A stretch of 64,000 bases of DNA from Chionis minor (Eukaryota; Chordata; Aves; Charadriiformes; Chionididae). The stretch lies in NCBI GenBank assembly GCA_013398295.1, contig VZSF01003923.1, positions 117,214 through 181,213 on the forward strand, given 5' to 3'. This document shows, piece after piece, positions 38,701 to 50,700 of this stretch. Under the pieces are notes generated by a model, which worked only from the letters and a program-made list of their open reading frames with translations, searched no databases and was not told the origin of the DNA. The position numbers and the translations under genes are program-made. Each line of letters begins with the position of its first letter. Positions within the stretch are counted from its first letter, which is position 1.

Positions 38701-41700
38701 TCCTTCAATTCCATAATCCGTACATGAATTATTTCCTAATTGTTCAGACCCACACGGGGAGTTTCTGTCTTCGTTGCTGACTTGAGGACCTTCCTGCTCG
38801 GTTGTGTAGACCAAGGGCTGGATATTGGCTTCGGAGAGACCGTCACTAGGCATCGATTTTGACTGTTCCACCAATTTATTGTTGGAGTTGTTTGTGTTTG
38901 GATCATCTTCTGGGGAACGTCTCGGCCTTGGGCTGGGAAAGGTGAATGTTAACACCCCTGAGGCATCTTTTTCTTGTTTTGCCGGGGAAGATCCTCTTTT
39001 CCTTGTAGGTTTTGGTGATTTTTTCACCTTGAATTCAATTATTTCTTCCACTTCAACCCATTTGGGCTTTTTCTCTTCCACCTTGGTCTCTGTGACGACG
39101 TCTCTAGCTGCTGCTCCTCGCCTGTCCTCTGGTTCTGTGACAAAAAGCATGGGAACAGCAGACTTCGGTGTCGCCTCCTGCTCATGCCTGTGGACAGGCT
39201 GCCTGATCTTTGAAACGTAAACTGGCTCTGGAGTTGGCTCCGCTCTCGGGGAGCGGCAAGGCGAATGACCTGAAGAAGAACGCGCAGGAGAAACCCTTCC
39301 CCTTTGTCTTGGGCTCTTCACCACAGTGGTTATCGTTTCCTCTCTGATGACAGAAAGGGTTGAAATGGAGTTGGCAGGAAGATGAGAACTTTCGGGGAGC
39401 CACACTCCATCAGCACATGCCATTGACTGTCAAGGCACTACAGTGGGGTTAGTTTTGTGAGCACTCCAGCTTTTGGTGAAGCATGTCATTTTGGGAGGGA
39501 TACACACGCAACCCGCACACCCACATGCCACTCCACTTACTTTCTCCTCCAGGGAAACCTCAGTGCCCTGGTGGATCCTAGCTCCATTAACCTCCTTGAG
39601 TGCACGAACACACAACAAGAATGTCCAGCTAAGAAACGTTCTTCTGGATGCTGCTATTATTTCATGGCCTTGCCTTGACCGCCTACTATGCTACTTTGGA
39701 CCCGCGTAGCAGTTTCACCCAAAGATTTTAAACACTCAAGGAGTTTAACCTTTTCCTGAGTGTCTTTGGCTCAAATCCTGGCTTCATCAAACTCAATGGC
39801 AAAATGCCCTTTATTACAATAGGGTCAGCTGTTCCTTCTTCTTTAATAAAGTATCTTATCTCTATTTTGCTTATCAAAGACACTTTTGAGACCAGAGATC
39901 TGCATTTTCACATGCAGAACAATTACATTAAAAGGGCATTAAGCCTTTGGAGACCAGGAAAAGAAAGTGAGGACGTATCCTGCGGAAGTCATCTATGCCA
40001 AAATGTACTTATTTTTACTCTTCATAATACTGCAGACACAGCCTGTAGGAAATACCACCAATTAACCCAGGAGTACCAGATCGATCTGGGGTGCACAACT
40101 ATAATTTCTCAGTATATTTCTGCTGGCCTTACTATAGATTTTTTGATATATCTGAAGCAGCTGGGACTTCTCAGTGTCCTTGTATAGACACAGCTCGAGT
40201 CAAAACAATCTTCTGCTCCCATCCCAGGCCAAACTTTGACATTAAATGAGCTACAGATGAAAATGGATCATATAGTTTTAAAATCTGGGGACAGGAACGC
40301 CTAAATACAGACTTCAGCACTCTTAGTTTGTATGTTTAACGTGGAGTTTTCCCTGCAGATTTTTCAGCGGCATTTCTTACATGGAGAAACTTGAAGGTAA
40401 AAGTCAGGGTTGTCTTTGCAAGCACAAGGAAGCTCGTGCGCTACGGTGGAGGTAGCTGGTTCGGTGGAGCTAAGAGGCAAAGCCCATTTTGTGTCTGTGT
40501 TGAGGTTCTGTCCCACCTCCAAGCAGTGGGATAAAACAAGAAGTAACAGAAGGGCAAAGACAATGGCCTGAAGTGGGGAAGAATGATTATGAATCAATAT
40601 AAGCTTTTTTTATTTATTTAAACATTAGGAAGAAATTTTTGACTTTGAGGGTGGTGAGGCACTGGAACACGTTGTGGAGGCCCCATCCCTGGAGGTTCAA
40701 GGCCAGGCTGGATGTGGCCTTGGGCAACCTGGTCTAGTGGGAGGTGTCCCTGCCTATGGCAGAGGGGTTGGAACTGGATGATCTGCAAGGTCCCTTCCAA
40801 CCTAAACCATTTTATGATTCTATGATTTCTCTCTTTTTCCTCACCAGCCTCTAGCCACAGCCACAAAGGGCTGAAAGTCACCAGCTCTGCTCTCCAGCCA
40901 TCTCTGCTCTGGCTCTTGCACTGAGATACAGAGAAGGGTGGAAGGAGTCCTTGTGAAAGGAGAGCCTGTTTCTCCGGCTGGGTTTGTCTAACCAACATGG
41001 CAGACTAATCCTCTTCCATATCTTGTAGCTTTTCTCAACTATTGGTCTCATCTTTGGCGACCGGTGTTGCCTTCCCCTATGGAGGATTTCCTTCCACCAT
41101 CCATCTCTCCCTTTGAGGAGGCTGTGAAGTCCAGGACCGCATCAACTACAGTGAGATTTCTTCACTGCTTTACTCTTCCACCAATTTTCTACAGTTTTCT
41201 GCAGAGCTTTAAGGCCTACGCAGGGCCTTCATAATGGCCGTGGTGCCTTTCTGAATTACACAAACTGCACCATTTTAGATAAAGACGAGAATGAACCCAT
41301 GCGTGCTCGCACTAGACTTTGCTCTACATTGCACAGTTAAAATGCTTTTTTGGGCCTGGGATTTGCATATATAGACATTCTTCAATCCCATCTCTAAATT
41401 ATTATTATTATTGTTAATTATTATTATTATTTTCTGCTAGTTGTTTCAAAGCTGCTTCTGTTCCTCAGCTCTCTACCCATTTATGAGAGTTGGAATTTGC
41501 CCTTAGAGAGTTGTTCCCAAACTTTACCCCATCACTATCCGAATTCCAGCTGAGGTCCACTGTAATGAGTTCCTGACCCCATCCACTAGCAAAAGGAGGG
41601 GAATTTGTTCTGAGATCCCACTCATAAACATCCCAACCTCCTTTGGGGCTGCAGCCCTTCATTTAGGAGTCACTTCCTGAGCTGTTCAAAGCAACAGCCT

Positions 41701-44700
41701 ATGGAATTTACAGGTCAGAAATTTAGAAATTGCCGTAACGGATGGTATTTTGTATTAGTTTAATATTATTTAATCAACCAATATGAATGCTGTTGCTTGT
41801 GGTGTGAAATCATAAAGGGATAAAGGAGGACTACTAGCTGACTGAGGAGAGATGTAAAATAAAAGCATCTCTCCAGGTGATTTACAGGCACAGAGATGTA
41901 GAAAGATGGGATTTATTAAGGTTTAGACAGAGTCCGACTCTGAGCGATTCCTTCCTGCTCAGGACTTTCTTGGGATGTTTCTGAATATCATCCAAAAAAA
42001 TATTTCTTTATTTGGCTACCCCACCGGCATCTGAACCCTGGTCCTTGAGATGGTATAGGCACAAACACCTTTGTTTTCTGGTCTTTGCATGGTAAAAAAG
42101 TCTCCTGACTGGAGATGGCAACTGGAGTGATGTGCAAGAGAGAGGGGTGGAGGCAGAAGCCCTTCCTGCCTCTCCTGGCTGCTCTTTGCCTGCTCAAGGT
42201 GGAAGGTGCTCAGAGGGGGGACATGTCTTCTTATAAGCCACAGCTTCAAATGGGCTAAGTGCATGGATCATAAGAAGTAGTCATCATAGAACATAACAAA
42301 ACAGGTAAAAGATAAGCAACTCTTAACCGTATTTGAGTTGTCATTTCACACATCCTCCTCGCCATCTAACAAAAGTCAACTTCAGCATCGTGGCCAAGTC
42401 AAGGACTGATTTTAGCAATAGAACAATTCTTGAGGGAAAGCATTGCCCCAAAATACCCATTGTACAGACACCTACTACCACTAGGACATGATTTGAATAG
42501 CTTGGAGGTGCTCTTAAGGCCTACCACAGGAGGACAACATCCCCCTTCCAGCACGTGAAACAATTTTATGTGTGTGTTCGATACTTAAAATGAAGAAGAT
42601 ACACTAAGATTTTAATGGCTGATGATCTGATCTATATACGACTGAGAAGTACCGCTTTTTGCTGCAATTAATCTTTATGTGTTGTAGGCACCCAATATAA
42701 ACCGGGCTCAAAGTATCCAAAAAGACCAAGTCATTATTGGAAAAAAAAAATCATATTAGAAATATAAAAACAGGAGGGGATAAAGAACGTGCATCTTCCC
42801 TCTGTGTCATCACAAAAGGCTTTTCTGAAGAATTTAAAATAGAAAGCCAGAAGAAATCACTGTAAGTGATGAGATATTTATTAAATTTGTACATTTTCTC
42901 AAGTAGCCAGTTCTCAAAGCTGGTTTCTTTTCAGCATTGAGAGTCAGACTCTACCTTCATGAGCTCTTGTGCAACTCCAGCAGTATTCAGTGGAATTTTT
43001 TCACATGTAACTTAATTAAAAAACTGACCCAGGCTGTGTCTAACACCAGTGCTGCTATTTTTATAAAGGGATAGTATGACTTTTTTTTTCAGGTGGTCAC
43101 TTTGCATAGCACAGAATACCATGAGATCTGGTGGGATGGGAATGAACACTCTTGCATGGCCAATAAACACAAGCTTGTTATTGGATCATGCATAGGCAGC
43201 AAAGCAAAACACAAATGTTACCAAAAAAAAAAATAATAATAATCAGCACTTACATGATGATGGTTTTCTTGGGCACTTTAGTCTCTTGTTCAGTGACTAC
43301 AAAGAAAACAGTATGAACAGCATGGGGTTAAAGAAAGGCAAAAGCTGAAATGATTAAATTAACTTTGCTCAGTTAATCAAAATAAACTGGAGTGAAAAAA
43401 GACAACTGTACCATCCCATCCATGCTTTCTGTGGTTATTTCCAGCATCATATCTTTAGTGTTTCTGACCAAGAATGAGAATTCAGAGGGCTTCTCTGAAT
43501 GGTGAATGATTTAGCTTTGACATCAAATATTTTGTGGAGAACAATATTGTTTATTCTGCCATGAGATTCTGAAATTTTTGTTTGGCAATTCAAAGCTAGA
43601 AAACCAGGTCTTTTTTATTTTTTAATTTTTTTTTCCCTATAATAAGGTAGTGATCATGTGAGAAACCTGAAAATGCCTTGATCTGCAAAATCCTGGAGAG
43701 CTGAAATTCTTTAAACTGTGATTTCACTCACTAGAAAAAGAGTTTCCCCAAACACTGAACAGTTTCCAAGCTTTTGTGGACTAGATGCAAAAATCCAAGC
43801 TGATAACAATGAAAACTAAAATCATTATCATCAGTACAGAAAATCAGCATCAAAAATAGACCCCCAGGAAACCCAGGAGAGCCCTGTGATACACCTGTGT
43901 CTACTCCATCTCTTTTTTGCTGTAATTTGCTATTTTTCCTGACTCTTGTCCTGTAACAAACTACAAGCTGTTGATGCCTATGAAGATCAAAAGAAAAGTA
44001 ATGATTTACTGATCTAATGATTAAAATTGATAGTTTTAAAAATAAGACAGACGCTATTTGAAGAGCTAATAGATATTTTTCAGCAGGTTCCCACCCTATC
44101 TGCAGGAATAAAATTAAGACACTGTTTGAACCAGACTGTTTTGAACACACTCTAAACTGCTGAACCTGTTTGAGATTTAGAAAAAACAACAGCAAGTCCC
44201 ACTTTTTATCTAATAAACTAGTAAAGTTTCTTAAAAACCCCTTAATTTAATCTCAAAGTAATTTGTCCAGCAATTGGTTTGCAATCTTCCAGCCAGCCTA
44301 TAATAAATAAGCTCTGGTAATTTTCAATTGGTAGGATTGAAAGCGAACTGCAACTTAAAAATATATCTGTAAAATCACAAACAGTTCTCGCCCAGGGAAC
44401 TTGTAGTGTCTATTATTTGTTAAATAACTTATGATTAGTGGTGATGTTTTCAATAGTCTCTCAAAATTGCACTCACTGAAGATTAAAAAATATGTTTACA
44501 ATATTAGATGGAATTGTTTAACCTAATTTTCCTTCCACTTAGCTTCCAAGGGCTCTCTTCTGCCGCTAGGTAAAGCAACAATTTCCACCATAATGAAAAA
44601 GAATTTTGTGCAAAGGCTGATGTTAATAACTGTCCTAGAGCTCTATGTTTTCTTTGCAGAGCCGTGTCTCATTTATGCATGTAAATATCTGGAATAATTT

Positions 44701-47700
44701 CCAACAGAGTGAAAGGAGTTACTGCAGAATTAGGCGGGTTTAAACAAAATCTGTTTGGAAATTATAGCTTACTGGGTAAGTAAAGGGCAAAATTCTTTTC
44801 AAATGTTTCTCTCTGAACACAGTTACAATATGAACATCTACCTATCCCTAGTCAATATTTTTTTAAATAATTCAAAAAATTTTTTTCATTATATGAATGG
44901 AATATTTAATTATATAAAGGTGAACTGAGTGCTCAAACAATTTACTGCACCCAGGTTAGAAATCGTCACTGAATTTTTAAACCCTTAAAGCAGTATTGTG
45001 CAATTTTTACATAACTTTTAGAAGATCTCATCGAATAATATCATCAGATTAATCCATAAGCAGCAAGAGTATCAGTTCTGATGAAAAGGGGAATTAACTG
45101 ATTTCATTATACACCTAAACATAGGTGCTTCATGGAATTATTTTAACAGCAACTGTATTTAGATGATAATTAAATATGTATTTAATGAAATCTCCCCCTG
45201 TCTGTAAGAGGAAGTGCCTTTCCTGTTTGCTCGATTAATGTCTGTCCTTGCAGTCCTCCCAAATGGCATCGACCACATCGTTTCTCTGTTTCTATATTTA
45301 TTTGGAAGTGCAGCAGGCCTGGAAGAAGAAAGCTGTAAACAGCATATAGGAAATGGGTCCTGACTTGCAGTTTAGTGCGGGACAGATCAATTTTATATGT
45401 GCTATCCAAGGTGTGAGGGAGGATTTCAGCAATCCTATATGAAGGATAGAACCACATGAAAGTAGGATGAGAGAATTTGGGTTTCTTTCTTCTTTCTTTT
45501 TTTTTTTAATTTTTTTTTTTTTTTTCCTCCCGAGAGGAAAATATTCTGCATCCGTTTTAGCACCGGATTTATCATTTCAACTTGTTCGATAGCATTTTAG
45601 GAAAACAGCTTTGCAAAGCAGGAGCCCCTGATAAGCAGGTTAAAAGCTGTAAGCATTAGGATCAGCCAGTGCTTCTACAGGACTAGACTCCTCTTTGGTT
45701 AATATGTTAAATCATGGACTTACAACTAATGAAACATTTAGGATAAGTCAGTTTTTGTTGCTCTAGATGGATGAAAGGTGGTTTATGGCCTTTATTATAA
45801 ACTTTAAGTCAGCTTTTTCCACTCACAGAAGCATAAATCTATTTTTCCTGCCCAGTTTTTCCACTCACAGAAGCATAAATCTATTTTTTCTGCCCGGTCC
45901 ACGCTGCTGGCATAAACCACGGGAGCCTGGCTCTGCTTTCGCCCCTCTTCTGCTACGCCTGGGAGGTTAATCTGCTACGGGGGACGCGCAAATCTGACAT
46001 GAACTGCTGCTAAAGCTAATCTTAAAGTAAGCAATTCCTGGGTGCAACACAGTTTCCCAAACTGGGTGAACAAAATGCAAGTGTTTTGCACTAAATAAAA
46101 AACCAGGCTCCGCTCCCGCAGCGACTGACACGGCTGTAAAGGCAGATTTGCACTGAAAATGAGGTGGGCAGCCCAAAAATGAGACTAGCCGACGATGACA
46201 GCAGGGGAAAAATAACAAGATAAATATCCTGAGCATCACCCCAACCTGGGAACTTTAAAGGGGTCAGGGGGACAAACTCCTGCCCCCTGTGTCTCCAGTC
46301 AAAGGCCAGCACTGAGAGAACCAACGCTCCTCTGCCTGTCACAGCAATCTGCCAGCTGAGAGCCTCCATTTTTAGCTTTTTCCCTGCAAGGTGGGAAAAC
46401 AAACCAAATGAGGCAGTGAAACACCTTGGCCAAAGCTCTGCGTGAGTTCTGAGGCAAGGCTACAATGAGATTCCTCTCTCCTGGCTGGAACTGCACCTGG
46501 AATTTCTCTTTATGGTTCTGCTCGTCTCCGCTTGGGTAGCGGACTCCTTCCCCCGCTGTCGACTGTCTCCTTACNGATGGATGAAAGGTGGTTTATGGCC
46601 TTTATTATAAACTTTAAGTCAGCTTTTTCCACTCACAGAAGCATAAATCTATTTTTCCTGCCCAGTTTTTCCACTCACAGAAGCATAAATCTATTTTTTC
46701 TGCCCGGTCCACGCTGCTGGCATAAACCACGGGAGCCTGGCTCTGCTTTCGCCCCTCTTCTGCTACGCCTGGGAGGTTAATCTGCTACGGGGGACGCGCA
46801 AATCTGACATGAACTGCTGCTAAAGCTAATCTTAAAGTAAGCAATTCCTGGGTGCAACACAGTTTCCCAAACTGGGTGAACAAAATGCAAGTGTTTTGCA
46901 CTAAATAAAAAACCAGGCTCCGCTCCCGCAGCGACTGACACGGCTGTAAAGGCAGATTTGCACTGAAAATGAGGTGGGCAGCCCAAAAATGAGACTAGCC
47001 GACGATGACAGCAGGGGAAAAATAACAAGATAAATATCCTGAGCATCACCCCAACCTGGGAACTTTAAAGGGGTCAGGGGGACAAACTCCTGCCCCCTGT
47101 GTCTCCAGTCAAAGGCCAGCACTGAGAGAACCAACGCTCCTCTGCCTGTCACAGCAATCTGCCAGCTGAGAGCCTCCATTTTTAGCTTTTTCCCTGCAAG
47201 GTGGGAAAACAAACCAAATGAGGCAGTGAAACACCTTGGCCAAAGCTCTGCGTGAGTTCTGAGGCAAGGCTACAATGAGATTCCTCTCTCCTGGCTGGAA
47301 CTGCACCTGGAATTTCTCTTTATGGTTCTGCTCGTCTCCGCTTGGGTAGCGGACTCCTTCCCCCGCTGTCGACTGTCTCCTTACACATCCCGGACCTCTC
47401 TGCCTGGCTAAGAGCATGACACCTTACAAAAACACTTTGTTTTTCTTAAAAATTGAACGAGTTAGTGAGCCTGGGATGAACGGATGGCCACGGTGGCACG
47501 TTAAAAAGGGACGCCAGAGCACATCAGCCCACATCTGCCGCGCGTAGGTTAAACAGCGAGGTGCGAAGCAGACAGACAACTTGAAGTCAAAGGGAAAGAT
47601 CTTCTTTCTGTTACACTTTTTTCTTTTCTTTTTTTTTTAAAAGTGTCTAAAATTCTTCCAATAGCCACAGTAAAAGGATTTTTAAAGCAACTCTCCATTG

Positions 47701-50700
47701 ACTTCAGTGCAGCCACCAGGTGTAGCTGAAGGCAGAACTCAGCGTTCCAGGCACGCGGCCCAAGCTGTGGGTGCTCGCAAGGGGACCCTTTAGTCCAGTG
47801 GTTTCCATCCTTTTTGGGGATTTGTTCCTTCCAGCGGATCAGCAAATCCCCATGGTCTGAATTTAAACCTAATGACAAGAAGTTTGGTTTCGAGACCCCG
47901 CAGTGTTGGACCATCCCCGACTGCAGGTCAGGGCTCGTTAAACCACTGTACTAACGGTGCCCCAGATTGTGACGGTGGGTTTGGTTCAGTATAATAAACA
48001 GTACAGAAAGGCAGGAGGATAAAAACTAAAATGGTTGCAAGTAAAGGCCTTTGGGTGCCTCAGGAGACTCTGGCAATCGTCGTTTCACAGAACCAACGAT
48101 AAATCAGGTAAAACTTAGACCCACCGTGCAGGTGAGCTGGGAAACAGACACAGTTTCTGTTTCCTGTTTTAATAGTACCACCCAGCAGTAATGTTGTCCT
48201 CTTGGTGAAGTTACAAATCATCCCATTTTCACAAATAGAAAGGATTGTGAGGATGGAAAGAGAAAGCCTTGATGAGATCCATCCGTCCTCCAGTTCCTTG
48301 CCAGATGAACCTGATTTTTCCATAGGTAGATCAAGGCTGGTTATTGATTCTCAAGAAAGCAACGAATTCCCTCCTCGGCCAAGCGCATTATGCCAAATGC
48401 ATCCCTGATGATTCTGCTCAGAACAATCCTCTTGCTCCATGGATGAGCCTGCTCTTTGCTCCACTGGACTGAAGCAGCTCTCCCTCTGTTTCTCCCTGGA
48501 GATGACTCAGGGATCTATTTCCTTCCCTATTACCAAGTTCAAGCAATTGCACATTGTGGATGGAAAGCAATTTTGGAACATTTCTGAAGCTTCCAGGCAA
48601 ACTCCAATTATATTTCTTCAACCAAGCTCATGAAATTTTTTATTTATGACTGCGGAAGCAACAGCACATGAGTAATTTGGAGCTGAACATGTACATTTGC
48701 AACCCCCAAGGGCTGAGCAATGCTCCTACCTCTGTTTTACAGCCCTTGCTTGTTTTTTATAACATCTTCTGCCTTGGTACAAGGGAACTTCATCCAGATA
48801 TGCCACCCTAGCAGTGATTTGTTTATGTTCCTCTGCATTCTGCGTACAACTTATTTTTCTCTCTTTAGGGCATAGCAAGGAAAAAGCATTCAAGTACTTC
48901 AAGGTTTATCCTGCTGAAACAATCCTAGTGTTGCTACACGACTAACACCATTCTCCCTGTAATGCTTTTGAAGGATTTGACGGTACACTGGGAAAGGACT
49001 TACGAGGAAAAAAAGAATAAAGCCAAGACAAGCGAGTACATGGATTGGGATACTAATCTTCACAGCCTGATGTGTCTGGATCCTCTTAACGTAATAAGCC
49101 AATGTTAGTGCCCACAGAGGGCTCACCCACAGATGCAGAACCCTGTCTCAGACAGGGCCAACAGCAGAGGCCTGGGGAAAATCATGGGAAAAAAAAAAAA
49201 ATACAAGCAGAGTACCGTTCTCCCTCAATATTTTGCCAAACTCCAGTCATTCGCTGCACAGCAGCTTCTCGAGTCAGAATGCCTTTGTGTTTGATGGCTC
49301 TTGGTCGATGATGACAACTGTCAAAAGCCTGCTTGAACCCCTGTTACTATCGCAAGACAATATGAAAACCTGGAAGACGAGGAAAGAAGGTCCTACAGCT
49401 GTTGGCAAACCTCTGGCTTTTGTTGGCCACGTCTCCACTGACCTCACCGGGGACAGCTCTCCGATACCGAGGTTCACTGGCGTGGAATGGTCTGTGCCTA
49501 TCCTAGTCCTCTCTCTTGCCCTCCAGAGCAGGAAGCCATCCACTCTCTATTCTAGATGGTCCCGTGGCTGTATGAGCTCCTGAACCACTGCTGGGAGCTG
49601 TTTGAGAGAGGCAGCACGGGCCAAGGGCACTGCTAAGACGTACAAGGAATCAATTTCCTATGGCAGGAGATGTTCCTTATGTCGATGCAGCCACCAGAAC
49701 TCAGTTCTGATGGGTTTATAGCAAGCCTGCTTTGGCTTTCCGCTGCTTGTGGAAATCCCTTTGATAAGAGGGTGACTCGGTCCGTATCGCCCTACCGATT
49801 CAGGTGAAACGTGCAGAAATGACAGCAATAGACTCTGTGACTACGTGGTGTGTAACACCTGAACGGTCCTACATAATGGCTGAACCAATATTGCTCCAGT
49901 TGTAGGGCTGTCAGTTCTGCTTTCTCAGTCATTCCAGCTGGTCTTCAGCAGTATTTCCGCAACTATCACAATCTGCCGGCAACTTCACACATTGGCCCCT
50001 GGGTTATTTTATTTCAGCCATACATAACTCATGATCTACCAGGCTGACACAGGTTTTTGAGTATTCCAACAGGAACAGAAACGTTTTCCTTGCACTAGCG
50101 ATGGTGTGACATACCCTTCATTTGCTCCTCCTTTTTCATATAATGCATTTACGAGCATTATATGATAAAGTTGATTTGCCAGGTTGGGAAATCAACAGAT
50201 GGTGATGGGTATAGAGCTGAGCTGCAGTATACCCATGCACATCTTGAGAGACATACAGATACGTGTACACCAACAAATCGACATGGATAAGATGGCAAAT
50301 ATGTTGGATCCTCCGTGAGGTGGTTTTAGAGTAATTCACCGACATACTTACAGCGCTGCTCGAGATCATACCTTCTATGGTAATGGCTTGGTCTCCTCTC
50401 CTCTCCTGGGTCAGGGCTGCGGCACTGTGGTGGTAAAGCTCTGCTCCACTTTTTGCAGACCCTAATCTGTTCACCAGCTGGAGAGAATCATGCAGTACGG
50501 AATGAAACGCAGGATGCTTTTGTATAATAAAACCTTCCTAGACCTTATTACAAATTCCTTGCAGTTACACGACAGCAGAAGCGGGTGAGGACGCGACCCC
50601 AAGCTGGCGTTTGTGTGCACACATTGCTGCTCGGTGGAGTTCATGGTAACACTTCACCACACACGGCTCACACAGAGAAGTTACGGCACATCAGTTATAT

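Larger units (their letters stand above)
39344..43253 (-). other. OBSCN: Isoform-A intron
   Basis: Holds a CR1 copy (40612-40830), an ATT repeat and one open frame with a hydrophobic segment (40364-40597), listed separately. Confidence 0.6.
43297..50371 (-). other. OBSCN: Large intron at the isoform branch point
   Basis: About 7 kb, AT-rich between 43.3 and 45.5 kb, with the artefactual 809-bp duplication. No exon or nested gene recognised. Confidence 0.6.

Noticed and set aside
46532..47417. Open frames repeated in the 45.7-47.4 kb block
   Set aside because: Identical in both artefactual copies, without start context, splice sites or homology.
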